The notes beneath the pieces are model-generated. The model did not search any database, had not been told where the DNA came from, and was given only the letters and a program-made list of their open reading frames with translations. Made by a program: the position numbers and the translations under genes. 64,000 bases of DNA, taken from assembly GCA_034506255.1 (NCBI GenBank), contig JAPDPX010000002.1:1-64000 (forward strand), given 5' to 3'. The first letter of the stretch is position 1, and each line of letters begins with the position of its first letter. Shown piece after piece: positions 56,201 through 64,000 of the stretch. The DNA is from a candidate division KSB1 bacterium (GTDB lineage Bacteria > Zhuqueibacterota > Zhuqueibacteria > Zhuqueibacterales > Zhuqueibacteraceae).

Positions 56201-59200
56201 TCACTTCAAATACAGTATTCGCCTGGTCATTACTTCCCGGCTGTGGTTGGGAGAGGCATAAATCACGCGCAGCAGATAGATGCCACTGCTCAGATTGCCG
56301 CCGGCAGCATGCTTGCCGTTCCAACGCAGCAGGTGATAACCCGGCGGCAAATGGCCGTCATACAACCGCGTGATTTCCCGGCCGGCCAGATCGTAGATCA
56401 CCACTTCGACCCGGCCCTGCTCCGGCAACGCCAGTGTGATCGCCGTTTCGTTGTGGAAGGGATTGGGATAGTTCTGCGCCAGCTCGAAGCATTCCGGCAA
56501 ACCGAGGGTTGCAGCCGCGGTGGAAGGCTGGCATTTCATGCTCGACGCGCTGCCGGTATTGCTGCTCAGAAAGGCGGCATAACCGGCCGCCGGCGGTGCC
56601 AGCGCAAAAGTGTCGCTGGCCACGCCAAAGATCGGCGCGCCCCATTCGCCGGTGCGGGTGTTGAACCACTGGCCGCTGAGGGTGCCGCTGGCATCGGATA
56701 GATTGACGCGGAAGGGTTGTGCGTTCTCGACATACACGACGTATTCCACCCCCGGTTCACCGGCCAGCCAGCGCTCGTTCGCCAGTGCCTCGAAGCGGGT
56801 ATAGCGCCACCAGTTGATGGCGTAGCGGCCGTTGTTGGTCCAAAAGGTCTTGAGAATCGCCAGGAAACGGGCGCCGGCAGAGTGAAGATTCTCCGGTGAC
56901 ATCAGCGCGTCGTGATGAAAGGTGGCTGTGTTGCCGTAGACCAGGAAGCCGCCCCGCAGCAGGATCTGCCAGGCATCCTTGCGCACCTCCTCTGCTGACT
57001 GATCGCCCTCGTAGCCGAATTCGGCATTGATCACCGGTTTGTTGTAGCGCCGGTCGGTGGTGATCCGGCCGGGATCGAAGAGCTGCTGGTAGATCACCGT
57101 CAGCCAGTCTGCCGTGCCGAAATCATCGGCATTGGTATCGATCGTATGGGTGGTGATGGGATGATGATAGGGATCATTGGCCGCGAGCAATTCGCCCAGG
57201 CGGGCAAACCCGCCCGGCACGGACGCTTCTTCATACTCACCCGCCAGAATCCAAATGAGATGGTAGGCGGCATAGCGGTTGATCAGATACTGCACGTAGC
57301 GATCGATTTGTGCCGTGGTGGCGAAGCGCTGCCAGCCCTCATTCGCCCAGGCGAACATCAGGCCTGCGGTCAGGCCCTTCTCATTCAGGTAGGCCAGCCG
57401 CCGGTCAAAGGCCTGCCAGTAGCCGGGATTGAGACGATCGACCTCGCGATTGATGAATGCCTGGCCGCCTTCGTTGAAATCATTGCTGTCGGGGCGCAGC
57501 GCATAAAGCTGGCCGTGCACATAATTGAAGCCCTGGGCCGCGCGCGCATCAACATAGGTTTTGAATTCCCCGGGCCAGGATACTTTCGCGCTCGCGAACG
57601 ACCATTGCGTGTCGCCCATCAGGAAGAAGGGCTGGCCCTCCGCCGTTTCCAGGGTGTAGGGAAAGGTGGCGGACTGGCGCAGCGGGCCGTTGCAGCCGGC
57701 ATGACTCGCGGGCAGACGGCCTTCACAGATCAACTTGCCGGTTTTGCCATGCAACCCGGAATCACTCGAGGCGGATGACCACAGCCATTCTCCCCAAGCC
57801 GGCGGCGAGAAACGCACACGATAAACGGTGCCGCCATCCCAGAAACCATTCACGCGCGAGGTCCTGCCCCGGGCGGCGCTGGTCGTGCCGGTGAACGTCA
57901 CCGTGACAGACGGGCCATCGACATAGGGATTCGTGCCGACCTGCCTGGCATGCAATGTTATCTCGTGCACGCCATAGAGCGGCACGGAAGGCACGCTGGC
58001 CTCAAAGCCCTGCTGCGTGACGAGCAATTCCGGTTGGTGGTTCGGGGATTCCCGCGAATCAAAGGACACAAAATCCGGCCCCTGGCCGATCAGCGCAAAG
58101 TTGAAGGTGCCGTTGCCGCTGACGGCCGCGGTGACGTCGGCGTTGTGCCATGCCTTCTCCTGCACGAGGGGGATGCTGTCCAAAATGGCGCCGGAGACAA
58201 TGGGCTTGGTGAGCCAGGTCACGTTTCTTTCCTTCCAGGCACCGTTCAGGACGCGCACCAGGTTGTTGCCAACGCCGGATTGACGGCCGTGCAGCCGCAA
58301 GGTGGCCGTGGCCACGGTTGAATCCAACCCCGTCACGGTGAAGCGCAGATAACATTCGCGGCCTCTGCCCGCGCCCAAATTCATCCAACCGTAATTGCCG
58401 TGGTTGCGATGAGTGCCGTACAAACCCGCGGTTTCGACGTAGGTGTCGGCTGCCGGTTTGAAAACATACCGGCCGCGCGTCATGGTGATGAAGGTTTGTC
58501 CGCTGCTGGTGAAGCGGTTGCCGGCGTTGTCTGTGGCGGTGATGCGGTAGTAATAGGTTTGATTGGGCCGCAAATCCGCCAGCGTGACACTGAAGCTGGA
58601 ATCCGGCGGACCCAACACCGGTGTTTTTTGACCAAAAGCAGGTGTCGGGCCATATTCCACGAAGCAGACGGCTGCTTCATTGGTGGACCACGACAGCCGC
58701 ACGCCGTTGGCATAACGCTCCCGAATCGTCACCGCGGAGATTTGTGGCGGGGTGGCATCCTCGGCGGGGAGATTGGCGGTGACGAGCAGGTTCGAATAAA
58801 TCGGCCCGATCATCGCGCCATATTGATTGTTGTTGAAGCCGGTGACGAGATCGGTGGCCACAGTGAGATCGCGGCCGAGAAAAACGTAGCGCAACTGCAT
58901 GGGTGCGGCATGGGTGTGCGCGGCTTGCAGCACGCCATCCCGATGGTAAGTCAGGCGGTTGCCCTCCCAGGTGACTTTGATGCGATGCGTCTGGTCTCGC
59001 GGCCAATCCTCCAGGATCGTGGTATTCTGCTCCTGTTGATCATAGGCCCACGACAGCATTTTCACGCCGGGAGCATAGCGCGTGCCGGTGTGGAAATCCC
59101 ACACGGTCTCCTGATTCTCCACCGGGTGATGATTGCCCCAGGGATTGCGAAACATGCTGACGATATGATGGCGCGGGAAGGAATTCTGCTCTTTGGGGCT

Positions 59201-62200
59201 GAAATTGCGCAGCTCCAATTCCAGCGAACCGTTTTCCACATAGAAGCCGAGGTCATAGACAATCATGTCCGCCGCGCCAGTCACCTGCCAGCCGCCGCCG
59301 GCAACGAACTGCCCGCCGCTGCGGCTGCCGGCTGTGCGGCCGGTGAGGGAATCGGCCAGCAAAACCCGGACACGCCAGGCACTGCCAACTGTACGGAAGG
59401 TGGAATCACGACTCACCGCCAGATTACCGGCGGCATCACGCGACCGAACACGATAGTGATAGAGTGTGCCGGGATTCAAATTGGTGAGCGCGACTGCATG
59501 TGACGTCCGCAGGTTGGGATCGAGAGGTGACAGTGAGCCATAGGCCTCCGTCAGGCCATACTCCACCTGGGTGTCGCTGGCCTCGTTGGTCTGCCAGGTG
59601 AGCAGGGCACGATTGGTTTCCACCTCGGCCAGGTTGAGGTTGAAAATCTGCGGGGCGGTGGCATCGCCTTTGGCAAGCGTCTCGGCGGAATAGATGGCGA
59701 AATCATCCACCAGCCACTGGCCCTTCACCGGGGTGTTGTAGGCCGCCAGCTCGAAGGCAAACTCGTTGTCCAGCGTGTAGCCCGGCAATGCAAAGGCCTC
59801 GGCGTAGGCACGCTGCCAGACGATGCTGTCAAAGGAGTATTCGAAGGCAATGGAATCGGTGGTCGTGCGCAGCCGCAGATAGAACTCCCGGTCAAAGCGC
59901 ACACCGCTGGTCACATCGATTCCTCCCGCAACCCCGGCTTTGTTCCACTGCACATGCAGTTTGTAAGGCTCGGCGCTGCTGTTGCGGTAATTGTAGAAAC
60001 GGTACCAGTTGGCCTCGTTGTAGAAGCCATGCGGCGCGTTGAGATTGACGGTGGGCGACATGCCGAGCGCGCCGTCATTATTGGGTTGTATGACTTTCAC
60101 CTGAATGATCTTGCTGCGGCCGACAAAGCGGTCGCGCGTGCAGAGCCAGCCGCTGCTTGAACCGCTGGAGCGCAACCGCAGAACTCCGCCCTCCACGGTC
60201 GTGGCATTACCAGGATGGGCGCCCACCTGCCATTTTGCCGTATTCAACGCGGCACTGTTGAAATCGTCCGCACACAACGGGCCGTCGGGCGTGGTGAAGG
60301 TGAAGTTCGCACTCACGCTGAGATTGCCGGCGCGATCGCGCGATTTGACGCGGCCGTGATAGGTTGTGGCCGGCACGAGATCCGCAAGTTCGATGGCATG
60401 CGCCGTCACCCATGCCGTCTCAAGTTGTGTGCTAAAGCCGTAGGCCGGCGAGCGGCCATATTCGACCTGGGAATCGCCGGCCTCATTCGTGTTCCATGAA
60501 ATCAGCGCCGTCACCGGCGTCAGACCGCTTACCATCACGTTCGAAATGACCGGTGGGGTTTGATCGGGCGTGGTGAAAGTGAAATTGCCGCTGAGCGCCA
60601 GGTTGCCGGCCGCATCGCGGGATTTGACACGATAGTGGTATGTCACGCCCTCCTGCAAGCCGGTGAGGGTCAGACGATGTGCGGTGACCAGGTCCGTCAG
60701 CACCGGCGTGATGAAACCGTAGGCCGGGCTTGCACCGAATTCGACCTGCGAATCGCTTGCTTCATTCGTCTCCCAGCAGATTTGCGCGGAGGAGGAAGTG
60801 AGACTGTCGCTGCGCACGCTGGTGATCACCGGCGGAGTTTGATCCGGCGTGGCAAAGGTGAAATCCCCGCTCACACTCAGGTTGCCGGCCTGGTCGCGCG
60901 ACTTGACCCGAAAGTGATAAAGTTTGCCCTCCTGTAAGCCGGGTAATTCAATCCGATGTGCGGTTGCGGCCGTTGCCGTCACCCGGGAAGAAAGACCGTA
61001 GCCTTCTGTCAAGCCATATTCCACCCGGGCATCACATGCTTCGTCCGTGTTCCAGGTGATGACGGCGCTGTTGCGCGTCAGCTCGCTGCTGCGCACTGCG
61101 AAAAGGACAGGCGACATGGTATCCGTCGCCGCCGGCCGACTCGAACCCAGCAAGAAATCATCGACGATCCAGTCGCCTTTGGAAGGCGTGCTGTAGGCTG
61201 CCAGCTCGAAGACGAACAGACTGTCCAGCGTGTAACCCGGCAAAGAGAAAACTTCCGCGTAAGCGGTCACCCAGGTTTGGGCGTCGAATGAATATTCAAA
61301 GAAAATCGAATCGGCTGCCGTGCGCAGGCGCAGATGGTAATCGCGTTCGAATTGGACGCCGGCGGCAACATCCCATCCGTCGGAAACGCCATTTTTGCTC
61401 CACTGCACATGCAGCCGGTAGGGCTCATTGCCGCGGTTGCGGTAATTGTAAAAACGATACCAATTCGGCTCGCTGTAACATCCGAAGCTGGCGCTGGGGG
61501 TGACGGTCGGCGACATGCCCAGGGCACCGTCGTCATTGGGCTGCACGACTTTGACCTGCACTATGCGGTCGCGGCCGGAGAATTTTTCGCGTGTGTAGAT
61601 CCAGCCGCTTTTGCCGCTGGTCGAGCGCAGGCGCAGGCCGCCATTCACCACCGCCGACAGGTTGTGCGCGGGTACACCCAGTTGCCATTTGTCGGGATCA
61701 AGCGTGCTCCCGGTGAAATCATCGCTGTGCGTTGGAATGCTGGTGGTGAAAGTGTCGTCCGCACTGTAGGCGGCCACGCCCGCCGCATCCATGGAAATTA
61801 CGCGAAAATGATAAGTGGTGCCTGGCGTCAATTCCGTTAGAATGATGGCATGGGCCGTTACCCGTGCCGTGTCGCGGGACGAGAACTGGCCGTATGCTGT
61901 CGTGCGACCGAACTCCACCCGGGAATCGCCGGGTTGATCCGTTTGCCATTTGATGGTGGCGGTGGTGGGTGAGAAATTGCCGCTGGCGACATTGAAGATG
62001 AGCAGGGGCACGCGATTCACCTGCCCCGCCTTGGCTTTCGCCCGGGGAGTAACCTCCAATGGTTGTTCGAAATCCCCTTCTGAAGCCAGTGCCGGAGTTT
62101 CCTCTGCCACGGCACCCGCGCCCTTTGTCAGGCTTGTTGCGCCGCGCGCAGCACCGGTGTCATGCTTCTCGACCAGCGCAAATGCGTGGGCGCTGCCCTC

Positions 62201-62320
62201 GCCGGAGGGGAGCAACATTCCCGGGGACAGGCCGGGGAGGTTGGTCGCCGTAGCGAAGTTGTAAAAGACGAGCAGCGACATCGTCCCAAGACCAGGTGCG
62301 TGCAGACGGGAATCTTTCAT
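56201..62320 (-). CDS. Giant secreted multidomain protein with apiosidase-like (DUF4038-type) glycoside hydrolase domain
   Basis: 2039 aa from ATG 62320 (AAAGGGAAT upstream); the frame stays open to 62602 but that part overlaps a structured leader and is unconserved. In order: a signal-like N-terminus; FN3-like domains at about 107-195, 403-493, 497-586, 590-678, 890-978 and 1192-1280 (repeating 'W.TNEA.DSQVEYG' and 'T.YHYRVKSRDAAGNL'). Two closely similar jelly-roll modules are at about 199-392 and 684-880 ('DGALGMSPTV', 'NWYRFYNYRN', 'LPGYTLD'). A LamG-like module is at 980-1182, and a DNRLRE/CBM-like module at 1284-1435 ('YVFKPAADTYVE', 'LRFTVTGLD'). A DUF5060-like beta domain (1445-1555) leads to a TIM-barrel hydrolase at 1560-1860 ('FFLMGDTQWSFASAKV', 'WILAGEYEE' with putative acid/base Glu1695, 'KPVINAEFGYEGD' with putative nucleophile Glu1767). 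A C-terminal sorting domain is at 1942-2039. Likely attacks complex plant-type glycans at or outside the cell surface. Confidence 0.85.
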   Translation of the reverse strand: MKDSRLHAPGLGTMSLLVFYNFATATNLPGLSPGMLLPSGEGSAHAFALVEKHDTGAARGATSLTKGAGAVAEETPALASEGDFEQPLEVTPRAKAKAGQVNRVPLLIFNVASGNFSPTTATIKWQTDQPGDSRVEFGRTTAYGQFSSRDTARVTAHAIILTELTPGTTYHFRVISMDAAGVAAYSADDTFTTSIPTHSDDFTGSTLDPDKWQLGVPAHNLSAVVNGGLRLRSTSGKSGWIYTREKFSGRDRIVQVKVVQPNDDGALGMSPTVTPSASFGCYSEPNWYRFYNYRNRGNEPYRLHVQWSKNGVSDGWDVAAGVQFERDYHLRLRTAADSIFFEYSFDAQTWVTAYAEVFSLPGYTLDSLFVFELAAYSTPSKGDWIVDDFLLGSSRPAATDTMSPVLFAVRSSELTRNSAVITWNTDEACDARVEYGLTEGYGLSSRVTATAATAHRIELPGLQEGKLYHFRVKSRDQAGNLSVSGDFTFATPDQTPPVITSVRSDSLTSSSAQICWETNEASDSQVEFGASPAYGFITPVLTDLVTAHRLTLTGLQEGVTYHYRVKSRDAAGNLALSGNFTFTTPDQTPPVISNVMVSGLTPVTALISWNTNEAGDSQVEYGRSPAYGFSTQLETAWVTAHAIELADLVPATTYHGRVKSRDRAGNLSVSANFTFTTPDGPLCADDFNSAALNTAKWQVGAHPGNATTVEGGVLRLRSSGSSSGWLCTRDRFVGRSKIIQVKVIQPNNDGALGMSPTVNLNAPHGFYNEANWYRFYNYRNSSAEPYKLHVQWNKAGVAGGIDVTSGVRFDREFYLRLRTTTDSIAFEYSFDSIVWQRAYAEAFALPGYTLDNEFAFELAAYNTPVKGQWLVDDFAIYSAETLAKGDATAPQIFNLNLAEVETNRALLTWQTNEASDTQVEYGLTEAYGSLSPLDPNLRTSHAVALTNLNPGTLYHYRVRSRDAAGNLAVSRDSTFRTVGSAWRVRVLLADSLTGRTAGSRSGGQFVAGGGWQVTGAADMIVYDLGFYVENGSLELELRNFSPKEQNSFPRHHIVSMFRNPWGNHHPVENQETVWDFHTGTRYAPGVKMLSWAYDQQEQNTTILEDWPRDQTHRIKVTWEGNRLTYHRDGVLQAAHTHAAPMQLRYVFLGRDLTVATDLVTGFNNNQYGAMIGPIYSNLLVTANLPAEDATPPQISAVTIRERYANGVRLSWSTNEAAVCFVEYGPTPAFGQKTPVLGPPDSSFSVTLADLRPNQTYYYRITATDNAGNRFTSSGQTFITMTRGRYVFKPAADTYVETAGLYGTHRNHGNYGWMNLGAGRGRECYLRFTVTGLDSTVATATLRLHGRQSGVGNNLVRVLNGAWKERNVTWLTKPIVSGAILDSIPLVQEKAWHNADVTAAVSGNGTFNFALIGQGPDFVSFDSRESPNHQPELLVTQQGFEASVPSVPLYGVHEITLHARQVGTNPYVDGPSVTVTFTGTTSAARGRTSRVNGFWDGGTVYRVRFSPPAWGEWLWSSASSDSGLHGKTGKLICEGRLPASHAGCNGPLRQSATFPYTLETAEGQPFFLMGDTQWSFASAKVSWPGEFKTYVDARAAQGFNYVHGQLYALRPDSNDFNEGGQAFINREVDRLNPGYWQAFDRRLAYLNEKGLTAGLMFAWANEGWQRFATTAQIDRYVQYLINRYAAYHLIWILAGEYEEASVPGGFARLGELLAANDPYHHPITTHTIDTNADDFGTADWLTVIYQQLFDPGRITTDRRYNKPVINAEFGYEGDQSAEEVRKDAWQILLRGGFLVYGNTATFHHDALMSPENLHSAGARFLAILKTFWTNNGRYAINWWRYTRFEALANERWLAGEPGVEYVVYVENAQPFRVNLSDASGTLSGQWFNTRTGEWGAPIFGVASDTFALAPPAAGYAAFLSSNTGSASSMKCQPSTAAATLGLPECFELAQNYPNPFHNETAITLALPEQGRVEVVIYDLAGREITRLYDGHLPPGYHLLRWNGKHAAGGNLSSGIYLLRVIYASPNHSREVMTRRILYLK

Positions 62321-62489
62321 GATGCCATTCCCTTTGTGAAAAAGGCTCAACTCGAATGTTCCTCGCTTGTAGAAATGGATTTCCTGCGCTCCCCCGAACA
62401 CTTCATTGAAAACCCCGGAAAAACGGCACCGGCAGCGAGAATATCGCCAGCGGCGGCGCGGTTGGAGGCTCTTGACCAGCACTTGGTCT

Positions 62490-62614
62490 AAAAACAAAAA
62501 TCCGCCATCCCAATATGGAGCCCAGGCGCGCAGAGGTTTCAAATTGAGAAGGCGGATTGATGTAAGCAAAGCCGTCAATCGCAGGGAGCTGTGAAGCCTC
62601 ACCTACCCGATGAC
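62490..62614 (-). ncRNA. Structured leader RNA or small RNA with intrinsic terminator
   Basis: Between the candidate promoter (62621-62649) and the giant gene's ATG the minus strand can fold well. CCGTCA (complement of 62610-62615) can pair with TGACGG about 30 nt on, enclosing a GTGA-GGCT-TCAC hairpin. Then AATCCGCC (complement of 62551-62558) pairs with GGCGGATT (complement of 62499-62506). The stem continues inside with CTCAAT/ATTGGG and is followed by TTTGTTTTT. This is a terminator-type stem about 180 nt before the start codon, so it could be an attenuator/riboswitch or a short independent RNA. No Rfam family was identified. Confidence 0.45.
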
Positions 62615-62620
62615 GGTCCC

Positions 62621-62649
62621 ACAGTAGAGGATTTTTTCGAAATTGTCAA
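62621..62649 (-). promoter_or_regulatory. Candidate promoter for leader / giant secreted-protein gene
   Basis: On the minus strand, a perfect TTGACA (complement of 62644-62649), 17-bp spacer, then TACTGT (complement of 62621-62626). The predicted start is about 62614, leaving a 5' leader of about 295 nt. Confidence 0.5.
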
Positions 62650-62746
62650 GGTGAGATTTCGGACCGGCTCCCGTCGCGACCAGCACAATTCCGTTGTCCA
62701 GTCCTTGTGAGTTGCAAGGGTAATTCAGGCAAAAGGACTGCGCCTG

Positions 62747-63619
62747 TCAGTTGCGCTCACGGCTTTTGGCGTTGCGCTGCCTGTCCGTTGCACGGCCGGT
62801 AGGCGGCGGCGTCTTCTGTTTTCCTGGCGTTAAGAAATCCGGACGAGAGAGCTTTGCAGGAACGCTGACGGTATCACGGGGTTTGCTGCGCAACTCTGGC
62901 ACAGGTTGGTGTTGTGGTTCGAACGCGTTCACACCCGCGCTGCCCGGGGACCGGCCAAACAAAGGTGGCGTCAATGCAGGCTGCTTTGCTCTTGCTGAAA
63001 AAGCGCGGGATGGTTGCCCAGCCTGCACCGGGCGGGTTGAATCGCCAGTCTCCTGCGCCAAACCGGGCGGCAAACCAAAGGGAATCGCGGCGACCGCGAA
63101 TGCCGGCCGTGCGGAGATGCCCAGTCGGTATTGCATGTCCGCTTCCAAATCTGCGATCACCCGTTGCGGATCCGGCGCTGTACCTGTCAAATTGCCCCTG
63201 CCGGAGGACAAACCCTGTGCACGCAAGGCCTGCTCCACCCAGGGGACGATATGCGTCGCGCGTGCCGTGAAAATGGCGCCCACATAGGCGTTGCCGGCCA
63301 TGCTTTCATACTGCAGGCGCACATCCTCCGCCAATTCCTGCAGCCGGTAGCTCCGGCCGGCCTCCAGCGCCCGCCAGCAGTGATGGGGTTTGGGATAGAG
63401 AATTTCGAAGCCGCCGGTGGAAGTGACTTGATACAACGTCAGGTAGCCGCGGCTGCTGGTGCGAATGGTCAAATCGATTTCACCCCCGCCCGCAGGTTCG
63501 GCTGCCGGCCGCGGTTGTGCGGTGATTTCCACCTGCGCCGCGTTGCGGGATTGCGCGCCTGCGCCGAGCCAGCCGGTCAGCACCGCGGCAAGGGTGAAGG
63601 TCAGCATGCTTCGGTTCAC
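62747..63619 (-). CDS. Secreted DUF4384-like protein
   Basis: 290 aa from GTG 63619 (GGAG at 9 nt upstream); an internal ATG at 63607 would still keep the signal peptide 'MLTFTLAAVLTGWLGAGAQ'. The N-terminal half resembles DUF4384: 'GGGEIDLTIRTSSRGYLTLY' followed by 'VTSTGGFEILYPKPHHCW' and 'LEAGRSYRLQELAEDVRLQY'. A helix-containing part follows ('THIVPWVEQALRAQGLS', 'RVIADLEADMQYRLGIS'). The last 100 residues are Pro/Arg/Gln-rich and low in complexity. DUF4384 proteins are envelope-associated, often near peptidases or surface systems. Function unknown. It is transcribed in the same direction as the giant secreted-protein gene downstream, from which it is separated by that gene's own promoter. 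Confidence 0.7.
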   Translation of the reverse strand: MNRSMLTFTLAAVLTGWLGAGAQSRNAAQVEITAQPRPAAEPAGGGEIDLTIRTSSRGYLTLYQVTSTGGFEILYPKPHHCWRALEAGRSYRLQELAEDVRLQYESMAGNAYVGAIFTARATHIVPWVEQALRAQGLSSGRGNLTGTAPDPQRVIADLEADMQYRLGISARPAFAVAAIPFGLPPGLAQETGDSTRPVQAGQPSRAFSARAKQPALTPPLFGRSPGSAGVNAFEPQHQPVPELRSKPRDTVSVPAKLSRPDFLTPGKQKTPPPTGRATDRQRNAKSRERN

Positions 63620-64000
63620 TTTTTCAAACTCCAGGAGAACTTCAACATGACAACATAAGCGGAAGACAGCCTCTATGATCTGAAGTTGATTGGTTCAGAG
63701 ATGCCGGCCTGTACGTGCTGTCTTCCGCTGCATGCCACACGATGGGCGGTTGATATTGCGGTGTAATATCACCAACCCATTCACCGACATGCAAGGCACA
63801 TGCCATGCGCCAACTTTCCTGGCATTTTCGTTACCGCGGTCAAACCCGGAATCCCGCTTTTGCCGGCGCACACCACTCCGGGCAACTAGTCACTGATTTT
63901 CAAGACCTAAGCACCGGGACAGCGAACGCTGTTTCGCTTTGGTCAAGAGCTCGGGTTGACCATGCAGTTTTACCGCGGATTGCTGCACTCCCTTTGCCAT
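63620..64000. other. Right-edge region, nothing recognised
   Basis: 381 bp upstream of the DUF4384-like gene to the window end. The GGAG SD of that gene is at about 63629. No further gene, RNA or repeat family was supported. Confidence 0.4.

Noticed and set aside
62321..62602. 94-residue N-terminal extension of the giant secreted protein
   Set aside because: It precedes the signal-like N-terminus, contains no conserved sequence and coincides with the promoter-proximal structured leader.
62590..62612. Resemblance of the leader (TAGGTGAGGCT on the minus strand) to the Mg2+ M-box riboswitch
   Set aside because: Only about 11 nt match the conserved M-box start; the following M-box core is not present and the downstream gene is not a Mg2+ transporter.

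Overview
The window is a GC-rich, gene-dense bacterial chromosome segment with almost no mobile DNA. The best guess at lineage is the FCB superphylum, in the neighbourhood of candidate division KSB1 or Calditrichota. This is inference. It rests on large secreted proteins ending in FlgD/T9SS-like sorting domains, an Alternative Complex III plus caa3 oxidase operon of the Rhodothermus type, and a split methylmalonyl-CoA mutase. No rRNA or tRNA gene was found.

Layout. 0-1.6 kb: the 3' end of a TPR-repeat gene, then an AT-richer patch holding a broken VOC/bleomycin-resistance-like gene followed at once by an attC-like palindrome. 1.6-5.8 kb: a membrane protein, an FGE-like secreted protein and a lamin-tail-domain surface protein. 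5.9-14.5 kb: a housekeeping cluster yggS - divIVA - lipoprotein - punA - ileS - dksA-like - lspA - rluD-like, in nearly the order of the Bacillus ylmE-divIVA-ileS-ylyA-lspA-ylyB region. 14.4-21.1 kb (minus strand): a Spy/CpxP-like protein, an M16 protease, and a fumC-DinB-nagB operon. 21.7-26.5 kb: gatB, thrC and a PEGA lipoprotein, with palindromic intergenic repeats. 26.7-29.6 kb: a CcsA/HemX-like membrane protein followed by what I regard as the most unusual gene here, a glutamyl-tRNA-reductase (HemA)-like module fused to a complete sigma54-dependent activator (AAA+ with GAFTGA, Fis-type HTH). 30.2-40.2 kb: an orphan TRAP binding protein, methylmalonyl-CoA mutase in two genes, a SpoIIE/RsbU phosphatase, a HAD phosphatase, a DUF255 thioredoxin-fold protein and glycerol kinase. 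41.1-53.9 kb: one respiratory operon, actABCDEF - small membrane protein - SCO - coxBACD. 54.1-63.6 kb (minus strand): three secreted proteins, including a 2039-residue multidomain glycoside-hydrolase-like protein with a structured RNA-like leader.

How the genes work together. The act/cox operon encodes a quinol:cytochrome c oxidoreductase and an A2-type ('YSHP') caa3 oxygen reductase, with SCO for copper delivery. The CcsA/HemX-like gene and the HemA-derived regulator suggest that haem or cytochrome c status is monitored by a sigma54 activator, but no sigma54 promoter could be recognised here. Two kinds of dispersed intergenic repeat (a 161-bp element in two inverted copies, and short GTAGCGCAG palindromes) fill most of the larger gaps.
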